Part shown: in pieces, positions 12,440-23,169 of the stretch | Layout of the letters: each line of letters begins with the position of its first letter | Position numbering within the stretch: the stretch's first letter is position 1 | Origin: Uranotaenia lowii | Taxonomy: Eukaryota > Arthropoda > Insecta > Diptera > Culicidae | Reading direction: 5' to 3' | DNA length: 64,000 nt | Assembly: GCF_029784155.1 (NCBI RefSeq) | Contig: NC_073691.1 | Coordinates: 146,012,496 to 146,076,495, forward strand | Notes under the pieces: model-generated | The model's input: the letters and a program-made list of their open reading frames with translations, nothing else | The model's database searches: none | What the model was told of the DNA's origin: nothing | Program-made: the position numbers and the translations under genes

Positions 12440-13103
12440 CAGGGAATAGTATAAATTAAACTGTAATCAGTCTACTCGCACGCCGCTAGGGCAACGTGAT
12501 TATTTGTCAAATATTTATTTTTATTTAGGTTTATACATGGTGTAACACTTGCCATCCAACAGATTTGATTGGTGTTTTGGCTGTTTGCCCCTTGAAGATA
12601 ACGATAGCATGTTACTCAAGAACAGGGCTAGGCAATCTTTTAAGTCAAAAGAGCCGAAAATCAAAATTTACAAAATTTTAAAGTTTGAAGAAGCCGTTTT
12701 TTAACAATAAATTTACACTTAAGGCGTTCGGAGCCAGAAGGATAGATGCAAAATAATCAATTTTGAGTTAAAAATTACAAACGAATTCCATATTTAAATC
12801 TTTATGTCAGAGCTGCAAATGATCAGTGTCAGACAGCCAATATCAGCCTACTTTGATACTGCATTGCATGTCTATGTCATTCGATACTGATTTTTGGTCT
12901 GCGACATAAGCTTACAATGTCATGACCAAGTTGAATGATACTTGCTATGACTTTTTTCTTCTTACAGCCATCAACTACCTTTTTTCAACTTTTGCGCAAC
13001 TTATAACGTAAAATCCCTCCCAAACACAGCTAGAAAAGGGAATAGAAAGAGTACCGTATATGTGTTGCGAGTGGAGTACAAAAATGTCATTCAATATTGA
13101 CAT
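12440..13103. other. upstream region, no gene seen
   Basis: AT-rich sequence upstream of the odorant-binding protein gene. It contains short degenerate repeats of the type TCATTCGATACTGA and TCATTCAATATTGA (about 12878 and 13088). No coding frame is supported. Confidence 0.4.
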
Positions 13104-13507
13104 TGCACAATAGTGGTCCAAGACGGAACTTTATCGTGACAAAAATAATTACGAAGATACAATAAGAGATAGACAAATGATGTCTTCAGCAAAAATGCTC
13201 ATCAAACCATGCGCTTTAATAATCTTAGATCAAATATAAGGGTGTGCCATTTTTGCATGATTTACCTTGCAAAATTTCCTCAAAAACCGTTGGCTTCAAA
13301 TTTGTAGAAGACAGTTCGGCTCTATCTGACTGGAAAAAGTGTTTGCGTGTAAATCATGCAAAAATGACACACGTTGATATTTGATTTAGGATTATTAAAG
13401 CGCATGGTTCGATGAGCATTTTTGCTGAAGACATCCTTTGTCTATCTCTTATTGTATCTTCGTAATTAATTTTGTCACGATAAAGTTCCGTTCTGGACCA
13501 CTGTGCA
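13104..13507. mobile_element. MITE-like fold-back element
   Basis: About 404 bp that is nearly all inverted repeat. The left arm reads TGCACAATAGTGGTCCA then GACGGAACTTTATCGTGAC, and the right arm is its reverse complement, ending GGACCACTGTGCA. Arms of about 150-180 bp surround a short centre near 13290. The outer bases match those of the 271-3332 element, suggesting a non-autonomous member of the same group. The left end has two extra or changed bases (CACAAT for CACA). Confidence 0.75.
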
Positions 13508-13511
13508 TTCC

Positions 13512-13876
13512 AGTGAAATCTTGTTTTAGTGGCGCCAAAATAATCACCAAATTGTCCTCAGCTATTATTTATCGAGAAATATTGGGCAGAAAAATAGTGG
13601 AAATTGAAGAAAAAAGGTACTGTCACCCTAAATAATGTTTAGACGAAGTATTGATGGAAAAGACCGACCAATACCATGACTGAAAAAGTGTGCGCTTTCA
13701 GATGGGAGATACAAACAATAAAGTAGGAATATTTCTTTTAAAAATCGTATTTTTTTTCATGATTGATCATGAAATTACCTTCATCTGCTTTTTAGAAAAC
13801 AGAGCATCACGATCAAATGAATGGTTTTAAGATAAACGTATTTTTAACTGTACCATTTCTAAATGAACAAAGCTTT
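13512..13876 (+). mobile_element. right-end remnant of the 4161-7762 element family
   Basis: Aligns along its length with about 7390-7762: shared blocks are CATGACTGAAAAAGTGTGCGC, TGAAATTACCTT, CAAATGAATGGTTTT and the terminal CCATTTCTAAATGAACAAAG. The left part of this copy is missing or replaced by the MITE at 13104-13507. Confidence 0.7.
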
Positions 13877-13885
13877 GTTTCCGAC

Positions 13886-14611
13886 ATTACTAAAGATGCT
13901 TTTTTCTTTAAACTTTTTTCTATTTCATTCAACAGGTTAAAAACTTCTTTTTAAAATTCGTTAAAATTATGTTATTTTATGGAATAGGAAAAGGAAAAAA
14001 AGTGTATTATTTTAATCGCAGAAGTAAAAATCTGTGAATCTCCCAAGAGGATATTTGATTTGAGATTGATATTTGATTTGAGATTCATATGCAGGGCTAG
14101 AAGCGACCATGAGGCGAAAAAGTAGGGGAAAATAGTAACTTTCAAATTATATTAGGGCAAAATAAGTGACCTCATCAAGCCAAAAATTTCATCAATAGGG
14201 GCTTCAAAAATTTCAAACTATAAATTAAATAATCAATTTTTTATAAGGATTTGTGAGCTCATGGCAAATAAAAAAAATAATTATCAAATGGCTCAAGGCT
14301 GGCATCAGACTGAATCAATTTTGGGTCATTTTTTAAATATCTTAGGACCTGAAGTCTTAAAATTTTCGTTTTGGCTCAAAATTCATTCAATATTTTGCCG
14401 AATTTTAAAGAAAAATTTTCAGAGTAAATCCTTATTTTCGGGATTGTATGAAAAAATTTCGTTCTGGGCGTTTTATCTTTTTTGTGCAAATTCTTAGATA
14501 AAGAACTTTATCTAAGACAACTTCGTATCATTTAGCAGCTACACATTACATTGCATTTTGAGCTTAAACAAAAATGTTTGGAGCTCAGGCCCTAAGAAAT
14601 TAACCCTCTAA
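13886..14611. other. AT-rich, no gene seen
   Basis: A run of AT-rich sequence with a 78-codon open stretch (14261-14497) that has no recognisable domain. Two tandem copies of GATATTTGATTTGAGATT occur near 14049-14090. Confidence 0.35.
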
Positions 14612-14716
14612 CGCTCGCTTAGGTGTGTATAGAATACACCTAAGCCACTCTAGGCTGACTGTGAAGAGGATCTGCGATTGCTTCGCCTCCTCTACACAAG
14701 TCAGTCAGTGAGCCTA
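14612..14716. repeat. two adjacent hairpins
   Basis: CTTAGGTGT and ACACCTAAG form a 9-bp stem at about 14618-14644. Immediately after, CTAGGCT ... AGCCTAG encloses AAGAGGA ... TCCTCT, giving an imperfect stem of about 25 bp at 14651-14716. Purpose unknown: a tiny MITE end, a small RNA hairpin or a relic are all possible. Confidence 0.4.
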
Positions 14717-14935
14717 GCAAAAGTTTACCCTACACAAATTTCCCTCCGCTTACATTCTTCATCTATCCAGCTATAATGCTATATTCTTCACAATTACTTA
14801 AAACATTCCTACCTTAGAAGTTCATCTCGCCGCAATGCCATTAAAATAATATAATCAATAATTATATCGGCGATCAAAATCTTAATCACGATCGTTTTTA
14901 TAGTATTTTTTCTAATACATTCTCTCGCATCTAGC

Positions 14936-15520
14936 TTAGGGGTGATAAGGGCATAACGAGCACCCGGGGCATAGTAAGTACTCTGATTTTCCACGAAATT
15001 ACACATTTTTTCAAATAAATTTTCATGGGGTTTTGTAGTTCCTACAGTATTAATTTTTCAGCAAAAAAGAAATGTCCTTATAATCTTTACAGAAGTATTA
15101 AAAAAAACTAACAAGGTTCTCAAGTGACGAAAATATTATACTTTTTGGGCACCGGAAAATAAGCTGTCATGATCGTTAAATCATCTTAATCTATAAGATA
15201 CGCACTGCAATACGATGTACACATTGTTCCTCAATTTTCAACATCATTAAATTTTCGACTTTTCACAATAAATAATTTGAAAACGCGTTTTTACTTTAAC
15301 TTGTTGACTCGGGGCGTATAGAGCCCAATTGATCGAAGCACGACGAGCATTTTCTGCCGTAGCATCTAGCAGCGAATTCAACTCGATGAAGTGAACTGAA
15401 TTGCAAAGCCACAGCTTGACTTGTTTACATCTGACGATTTAGCCTATTGGTAAGGTGTCGGAGAGGTAATCAAAAGACTCGAGTTAGATTCCTGGTTAAG
15501 GTGATTTTTTTTTTCATTTA
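14936..15520 (+). repeat. left arm of a fold-back element
   Basis: Starts near TAGGGGTGATAAGGGCATAA and is partly repeated in inverted form at 19441-19973. Shared blocks are the terminus, the block GAGCATTTTCTGCCGTAG with CTAGCAGCGAATTCA (about 15347-15385), and the tRNA-like tail ending in a T run. The block spacing differs between arms, so the arms are diverged. Confidence 0.5.
15440..15495 (+). repeat. tRNA-like (pol III) promoter remnant, SINE-like
   Basis: TAGCCTATTGG fits the A-box consensus and GAGTTAGATTCC fits a decayed B box, about 40 bases apart. A T run follows at about 15508-15517. The sequence does not fold as a full tRNA, so I treat it as a SINE-type remnant inside the fold-back arm. 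The opposite arm has the matching ATCGATTCCTGG (minus strand, near 19465). Confidence 0.5.
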
Positions 15521-15600
15521 CCATTCATGGTCGTTTGTTTTGATTGTTGCATTATACGGCTAGATGAATCATCCGCCAAACAAAGCACCAAAAACATTAA

Positions 15601-16675
15601 GTTTATTTATTTATTTATTATTATTAATTCATCGAACAATTGTGTTCAAATGAATAACTACACGATCACAAAAAATGATACAATCTTGATTGGTATAACC
15701 GACGAACAAAACGACTTGATGGCTCTCCGAACTGGCTCAACATCCTGGAATACGCGCATCTTTGCGCTGATTGGTTCATTGTAACCGTAGGATGTCCTAT
15801 GAGTTCGACTCGACACTAGCGAATGAGATCGTCACATTCTCGACGGAGCTCTAAAGCAGGTTTGGTGATTGTACTTCTCTGTTTAAAATTTTAGCGACAA
15901 ATGTGGCCTTTTGGGTTTTTCGATGACATTCGAGAGAAGCCTAAAAGCTGGCACCGATGAGAATAAGGGGGTAGATCTTCGGGATGGTTCCACGGCAGAT
16001 GATGTAAGGCTGATCTGATAAATCGCTTTTGCACTCGTTTGAATCGTAATATCCAGCTTAGCTGGTACGGGGCCCGAACGATTGAAGCGTGTTCAAGAAT
16101 AGATCGGACAAGTGCACAGTACAGTGACTTCAAGCAAAACGGATTTGTAAATTCTCGCGCTATTTGTAGAACAGGCGATTTTTTTCCGGTGAAAAGTTAT
16201 GACCGAACACTTTGAGACACTAACAGATAATTTGTTACGTCTACACCATTCAATAAAGTTGTCTAACAACGATTGAAGGTATTCACAATCCGCGGCGCAT
16301 TCTATTGGAACGGATATTTTAAGATCGTCTGCATATGCAATTTTTGTTCCATTATCTAAGCTAGCAATCAAGTCGTTGAAAAACAAAGCAAACAACAAAG
16401 GTCCCAAATTGCTGCCTTGAGGGACGCCGGATCGGTTTGTAAACAGAAAAGAGATGCTATCATCAATCTTAATCCTTATGCACGTGTCAGTTAAAAATGA
16501 CTTCAGCCAATGAATCATATTATTGTGGACACCAAGTTTAGCAAGCTTTGCAAGTAGAATTCGATGATCAATCGCGTTAAATGCGGCTTTAATGTCGGTA
16601 TAAACAGCATCAACTTGCTTCTTATTCTCTAGTTTGAGTGTGTGTGAATTGTTGGTATTCATACATTTCATACAT
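15601..16675 (-). pseudogene. 5'-truncated CR1-like LINE with an internal deletion
   Basis: A minus-strand copy. The RT part (16175-16671) has VYTDIKAAFNAIDH, SGVPQGSNLGPLL and IAYADDLKIS. It jumps near 16170 from RKKIACSTNS directly to a downstream segment that in the next frame reads REFTNPFCLKSLYCALVRSI. Compared with its relatives about 90 codons are lost there. The C-terminus is frameshifted, with the end of the coding region around 15700-15890. The 3' tail is TAAATAAATAAAC type at 15601-15618. Not functional. Confidence 0.8.
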
Positions 16676-17092
16676 TATTTTGTTATTACTTTGCTTTATG
16701 GATCTACGACTCACCGTTTAGTGCAAAATGCATCGATCATGAATGGTAAATAAGTTGCGGCAAAGGTTACCATGACATCAAGCATATTGTTTGGTCGTGT
16801 GAGGTCCATCTTGTCGCTAGAACGAATTTCAAAGACTCCCTTCGGGCCCGAGAAAAATCACCCTAGATTGTAGATGTACTGGCTGTAATAGACTTGGACT
16901 TCATGTTCGAAATATACCTTTTCCTAAAAGCTATTGATTTAATTTAACTTTTTTCCCTATCTATCTTCTTTTTTCTTCAAAAAGTGAAGTAGATATAAGC
17001 ACACAATTGTAATCAAACAAAACGAGTTTGGCTCCTTAAAGACCTTTAGGCTGAGCAGTTTCAATTAAAGAATTTACAAAAAAATTAATCTA
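16676..17092. other. spacer between LINE and Helitron
   Basis: No supported coding frame. The sequence may hold more decayed transposon debris. Confidence 0.35.
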
Positions 17093-19436
17093 TCTATATA
17101 TATAAAAATGAATTTCTGTCTGTCTGTCTGTCTGTCTGTCTGTTCCCTATAGACTCGGAAACTACTGGACCGATTTTCGTGAAACTTGGCAGGTAGGGGT
17201 ATTGGAGGCCGGGGAAGGTTCCTATTGTGGTTTGAGACCCCTCCCTCTCTCATGAAGGGAGGGAGGGGCCTCCCAAAATTAAGACAACTTTTGGCATAAC
17301 TCGAGAACCAATCAAGCAAATGGTATCAAATTTGGCATGAGGCGGTATGTGGGAACGGGCAATATTTCAATGAATATTAGATACCCCTCCCTCCTCTCAG
17401 TGGGGTGATAGGAAGGGGGGAGGGGGGCTACCTTACAATTTTTCATATAACTTGAAAACTAATCAAGATATTGGAACCAAATTTGGCATGGGAAGGTATT
17501 TCGATATGAACAATATTTCAATGATTATTTGAGGTCCCTCCCTCCCTGCAGTTGAAAGGGGGAGGGGCCTCTTTCATATTTTTTTACATAACTCAAATAC
17601 TAATAAAGCAAATGGAACCAAATTTGGCATGGGAAGGTATTTGGATATGAACAATATTTCAATGATTATTTGAGACCCCTCCCTCTTTCCAGTAGGGAGA
17701 TATAAAGGGGAGAGGGGCCTTCTTTTTATTTTTTTACATAACTCAAAAACTAATTAAGCAAACGGAACCAAATTTGGCATGAGCGGATATTCGGGAACGT
17801 GACATGTTCTTATGATTGTTCGAGACCCCTTGCTTCTTCCAGCGGGGAAAAAGGAAAGAGGGAGGGAAGTTTCATAAAATTTTTATTGCATAACACAAGA
17901 ACTACAACAACAAATGGAACCAAATTCGGCATGATTGATATTTGGGTACGAGAAATGCTTCTATGAATATTTCGTATCCCTCACACCTTCGAAAGAGTGG
18001 ATGAAAAGGGGGAGATGAGGTCTCCCTTACAATTTTCAGTTAAACTGGAGAGCTGATCGAGAAAATTGAACCATATTTGGCATGTGAGGGTATTTGGCTA
18101 CGAGAAATGTTTCTATTATAAATTTGTAATTTGAGTCATCGACGTTTTTCGGCGGATTTTAGAATCAAAAACGTTATTACCAGTTGTCCAGACGTTTCGA
18201 GCTACTATGGCTTTCGCTCCTCTTTATAATTTATATATAATTTATAATCCATTATAAATTGAAGCGCCAACTTTTTTCAACGGAAAGATAAAAAGGAGGA
18301 AGGGGGGGCTTCCATACATATTTTTTGCATAACTCGAGAATTAATAGAGCAAATGAAACCAAATTTGGTATCAAAAAGTATTTGAGTACGAAAAATACTT
18401 TTTTGAATATTAAGTTCTCACCCCTCCATTTAATGGGAAGAACGGAAGGGGGGCGGTACTTCCTTTCAAATTTATGCATAACTCAAGAATTTACAACGCA
18501 AATAAAACCAAATTTGGCATGGGATGGTATTTTCATACGAGAATTTTCTTTACGTCAAACAATTCCTTTCTTGCAGTGGGATGATAGAATTGGGAATAAA
18601 GGAAGGGAAGAGGAGGCTTTCATTTAACTATTTTTTTTTCTACAAAAATCGAGAAATGGACAAAACTTAACATGGAAAATCATTTGGTATAATTCTATGA
18701 TTATCTGACACACCATGCTCTATTCAGTGAATAGGTACATGGGAGGAGGGAGGTTAGCCCAATACAATTTTGTTAGCATTAGTTCTCAATTTATGCTAAC
18801 GAAGCCAACAAATGGAAACAAATATGGCATGGAAAGGTACTTGGTTACGAGATATGTTTCTACGATTGTTATAGACCCTTTCGCTTTACAGTGTAGAGAG
18901 GAGAAAAAAGGAGGGGGTTCCATATAAATTTTGTTGTAAAGCTTAAAAACTTATCAACCAACTTAACAATATTTGATACAAAAAGATTTTTGGGAATGAG
19001 TAAAATGGGTATGATTATTAAAGATCACCCCCATTCAGCAGGAGGGGATGGAAGGACAGGGGGGAGGGGGCTCTCTTATCAGTTTTCTAGCATAAATCCA
19101 GAATATATCAAGCAAAAACAACCATATTTTATCAGTTGAATTATTTGCGTACGATTTATTTGAGATTCTCCATTTTTAGGGCGAAGCTTAAAGAAACAGA
19201 TTGAAATTATCAGATCTTTAAAACAAATTTATAGATCAAGATTCAGAATATAAGTTTAAGTTATTTTTGGATTGCCATCCGAAACTCCAGCTGCAGCTCT
19301 CATTTTATTGCGGTTGCTTATGAATTATGTTATAATTTGATTTAAAATAATGCCAACAAAACAGTAAAAATTTGAGTAAATTCTGAAAATATCATTCGAT
19401 TTTGAAAGGTGTAGCAAAGCACACCGGGTCAGCTAG
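17093..19436 (+). mobile_element. non-autonomous Helitron, copy 1
   Basis: Begins TCTATATATATAAAAATG after an A and ends ...ACACCGGGTCAGCTAG before a T. TC at the 5' end, CTAG at the 3' end and insertion between A and T are the Helitron hallmarks. The 3' hairpin GGTGT-AGCAAAGC-ACACC ends about 12 bases before the terminus. A TCTG microsatellite follows the 5' end. The interior is about a dozen units of roughly 145 bp, each with a motif like ATGCCAAATTTGGTTCC, a TGAGTTATG-type stretch and a run of Gs or Cs. There is no Rep/helicase gene. Copy 2 at 25955-28314 is nearly identical and inverted. Confidence 0.9.
18123..18255. repeat. segment inserted in the Helitron repeat array
   Basis: This stretch breaks the ~145-bp periodicity in both Helitron copies. 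It is flanked by TTATAAATT-type sequence. On the minus strand it reads GAGGAGCGAAAGCCATAG then AGCTCGAAACGTC. The last motif resembles the CGAAACGT segment of the Penelope-like 3' region at 59648. It is present in both copies, so it was inserted before they were duplicated. Confidence 0.5.
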
Positions 19437-19440
19437 TAGT

Positions 19441-19973
19441 AAATAAAAAAAAAAATCACCTCGACCAGGAATCGATGTTTGCAAATCTAATCAATTCAGA
19501 GAAAATATAATATGTTTAAAGAGGTTTAAAGTAAGCAAATACTGATTTTAGTAACGCACCTAGCATCACTGATGAAGCCGCCAGCAAATCAAAATTCGAT
19601 GTTATGGCTGAGGCCAATTTTTCGCTAATACCTAGCCTAAAACTATCGTCCGTATTCGTATATACCCTTATAATTCAGTTGACATCATCGAGCTGAATTC
19701 GCTGCTAGATTCTACGGCAGAAAATGCTCATCGTGTCCCAAACAATGGTGCTTATGCTGCCCCAGTGAGGGTTTTCATGATCTCCATAACAGCGACAAAA
19801 CAAATTAAAATGAATTTTTAAACGTTTTTATCCATTTTTTTCAAGTTTTAGCCCGTTAGGAAATAGACTTTTTTAGTGATTGAACACGAAATAATGAAGT
19901 AACTCACAAATAATAGCTATGATTAAATTAGCGCCTTTCTCAAGGTGGCCATTATGCCCTTATCTCCCCTACA
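19441..19973 (-). repeat. right arm of a fold-back element
   Basis: The reverse complement shares the terminus GGGGAGATAAGGGCATAA, the GAGCATTTTCTGCCGTAG block and the B-box-like ATCGATTCCTGG with a T run with 14936-15520. Together the arms would bound a ~5-kb element; the LINE and the Helitron lie between them. Confidence 0.5.
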
Positions 19974-21559
19974 TTATAAAAAATTGGTTCCCAGCATGAG
20001 TAAAGTTTTGGGGGCGTGGGGGGAGTGTGGCGGGAAATTTAAAGCTTAAAAAAGTTACTTGCGGCCTTTAGGAAAGTCGAACATTGATTTAAAAACGTTA
20101 TTTTCAAATTTTTTGTAATATTTTACAAGTTTTTTGAAAAATGTGCAGAAATGTCTAGAACGATTTTTCCTATTTTCTAAAGTTATTTCAAATAGATACC
20201 CTGGGCTTTTGAAGAATGTTTCATATCAGCGTAATATTTTAACGACATAAACGACATTCAAATCAAAGTGATTTGAAATAAAGTAATGGATCTAATGGTT
20301 ATAGATTTTTTTTAGATATTTTTTTTAAATGTTAAACTAGTATATGATGAATGAATTAAAAATAGTTGGTTTCTTCAAATTCTGAACTTGTTAAGGTACA
20401 CTACTTGGACTAGAGTGATATAGGACTAAATAGTCTAGGACTAGGACAAAACAATAGAAGAGGTGAGCCAATTTTCTGGCACGTTAGTCAACATTTATAT
20501 TTGAATACCGCCAACTCCAACGTTGATAAAGTCGCGAATGCCATAAGATGGTAAAACGACTATAATCGAAACAAAAAAAATTCTTAAACTAAAAAAATTA
20601 CTTTGAAAAAATCTCATTGAATTGTTGCACTTCACTAGAATGTAGATTAAATTTGCTTTCCAATGAATATACTTTTGATCGGTCCAAACAAAGTAAAAGC
20701 ACTGAAAATCCGGGTACAACCTGACGGTGGACCACAAAAACAGATGAAATTTCTATTTGTAAAAAAATCCGCAAAATAGTCAACTTTGAAAAATTTCAGT
20801 AAATTCAATTTTTGTTGCATCAAAAATCTAAAGACAACAAAATGTTAGAATTAGAATAAAAATTTGTAGTAATATTTTTTTAAAAGCTCTACCACCGCTC
20901 AAACAGTTTTTACTAGCAATCGAATGAAAAGTAGGTTTTTCAGACCACTTTTTTGAACTTTTTGTGACTCTTTCATTAAAAAAATCCAAAAAAATATTTC
21001 TTGACTCCATGATGTAGACGTTAACTTCAGTTTCCATATGCATAAGGCAAATATTTTTTTGGACGTGTAATATATGAACTACAGCAGTTTTCTGAGGCAT
21101 GTTTTTTCGGATTTTTTTTCTTTCATGCTGAATAATGAGAAAACTAGTAGATTAAGGTATATATAATGTTCTAAACATATTTTACTGACATCACAAGGTT
21201 TCTATTGATATAAGATTTATATGAAATTAGTTATAATTCAAACGACTTGGATAGATTTTACTTTTGGAGTGTCAAATTGACACTCTAAGTCGGAAAAGGG
21301 AGTTTTTTTGTCCAGACTTCCAGGGTTCGTCCATAAAAAACGAAAGATGCAATATTAAAGAACTTTCGAATTCATTTAGAGTCCCCGAAGAAATTTTTGT
21401 TTTTTGAAGCTTCTGAAAAAAGTTACTAGCTTTCAAACTTGACATAGTGTCAAAATGACACTCTAATGCGGATGAGGGTTAAATTTGAAGGCTATTTAAA
21501 CGAAAATAAGACTTTTGTATTCACGAAAGCAATTATTTCTTACTTTAACCGTCATACAG
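19974..21559. other. AT-rich, no gene; two palindromes
   Basis: No convincing coding frame. Two near-perfect palindromes occur: GAGTGTCAAATTGACACTC at 21267-21285 and TAGTGTCAAAATGACACTCTA at 21445-21465, spaced about 180 bases. They may be ends of a small transposon. Confidence 0.4.
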
Positions 21560-21641
21560 TTATAATTTTTCTTCGCGATTCCTTTTACAAAATTTGTACA
21601 TGTTTACACTTCTCAGACTCAACAAAAATGTTTTTGAAAAG

Positions 21642-21911
21642 CTAGTGCGTCCAAACCTCAAGGCCACCAGCCGATCGAATGGAAGGAAAACACAAAATCG
21701 ACCAGACACACACCATAAAGATTCGTCCCGTCCGACCGAACCACTCGAATGGCAGCGATATCCAAAGGAACCTATCCGTTTGCACCTGAAGGTCAAGATC
21801 AACACTTGCACTGTTGTTGTTGGCACTACTGGGCGTGAGTTCGTCACTGGCGTTAGTTTCATTCCCGAATAGCGTCCTATTGAGATTGATTCCTTCCCTG
21901 GAGTCAGCCAT
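21642..21911 (-). CDS. possible first coding exon, hypothetical
   Basis: Starts MADSREGINLNRTLFGNETN and carries several N-x-S/T sites (NRT, NET, NAS), as in an extracellular N-terminus. A possible donor CAG|GTGCAA follows VDLDLQ near 21787. Unspliced, the frame runs 89 codons and ends at 21642. The upstream 700 bases are GC-richer with CAG/CTG runs, like a host promoter or 5' UTR. I recognise no family, and no second exon was found. This could be a chance frame. Confidence 0.25.
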   Translation of the reverse strand: MADSREGINLNRTLFGNETNASDELTPSSANNNSASVDLDLQVQTDRFLWISLPFEWFGRTGRIFMVCVWSILCFPSIRSAGGLEVWTH

Positions 21912-23160
21912 TCTTGAAGCTGCACTTTGTGTTTCTTGTTAACCGATCACTCCGGACGATTCGAATCCGTACCGCGGATAGCCTGAGCCTAGGCCAAAAC
22001 AAATTAACGAATGCACGCGCGTTCATCATTCACCAAGCCAAGCATTTCAGCGCACATGCATGTGGCATTCGCGAGAGGTGCTGGTGGGGAATTTGTTGCT
22101 TCGCTTGATCGTCAAAAACGTAGTGCTGCTGCTGCTCATTGAAAAATAGCTTGGGCGCAATCGTTTGTCGATTTGTACATCACTTGCCAACTACTGCTGC
22201 TGCTGCTGGAAAAGTTTGCAAGTGAGGGACGTACGTTTTATTATTCATTCATAGATTGCCGCGTCGTTTTTGGCCGGATTGGCCCGGTCCGCAAATGTGG
22301 GCAAAGATTGTTTCTATCTTTCGTGGTAACTACCTTTGGTACGTGATTCACGGCCGGTTAGTTTTGTTTCGTTTCGTTTCTTCCTCGGTGGCTCCTCTCA
22401 AAGCCAACTCTTATTGATGGACTGGCGGACGAATTTTAATTGATCGATCGGTTTTTGGTATGCAATTTTCTAAGGTGCTATTAATATTCGGTCGTAGGCA
22501 AAGCCATTTTACCTTTTCTTTTTGCTTTCAATGTGCCGGGGTTTTGTTCTACTTTGGCGATGACGTTGGGTGGGTGAAAATTGGCCTCTGAAATGAGCAA
22601 CGACGAGTCTTTGCGAAATGAGAAAATTTGTGGCATTGTGTTCTAGTCTCAAAATTGGATTATTCAGGGCAGATTGTTTTCAATTAAACATTCGATGAGT
22701 CAAACATACATAACAAGATGAATGGATAGTTAAAATTCGAGAAAACATCTTTTCAGAAAACGCTGAGGCGCCAAAAAAGTGATGTTTTATCGACAGACAT
22801 GAACAGCGCTATTTTTATTATAATACAGTTTAATACATAATGCTTTCACTAGTTATACGAGATAGTATATATTCTTATCCGATTGTCCTAACTTCCAGTC
22901 TTCCACACCTCGCCACAATTTGGGCGATGAATACAACTTGCCGTGAGCATGGCCGCTAATCATTTACCAGGCCCCCGAAAAGGATAGTCTCTTTTGTTTG
23001 AATAAGAACCCTAGAGCTATGAGTAGTGCGGTTAGTGTTCCTGTTATTTACTGCAATATCTCTAGTTGTCGAACCGAGAAACCAATGAAAGCGTTTTGAA
23101 CAGGAAGGCTCGTTTACTTGGTAGTGGAAATTCCATCAGGATTGGTACTCGCGTTGAAAA
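21912..23160. other. GC-richer island, possible promoter or 5' UTR
   Basis: Between 21912 and about 22640 base composition is clearly richer in GC than the neighbours, with CTGCTGCTGCTG runs at about 22125 and 22195. It sits directly upstream of the possible exon at 21642-21911. It is followed by plain AT-rich sequence to about 23160. Confidence 0.4.
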
Positions 23161-23169
23161 GCTATCCAA

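Noticed and set aside
15440..15495. A functional tRNA gene
   Set aside because: A- and B-box-like strings are present but no complete cloverleaf can be drawn; it is better explained as a SINE-type remnant.
18252..18927. Identical 70-100-codon frames in both Helitrons
   Set aside because: They follow the satellite units of a non-autonomous Helitron and are the same in both copies only because the copies are nearly identical; no Rep or helicase motif.
21560..21925. Longer 121-codon minus-strand frame overlapping the possible exon
   Set aside because: It is in a different frame from the frame that starts MADSREGINL and has a composition like a shadow frame.
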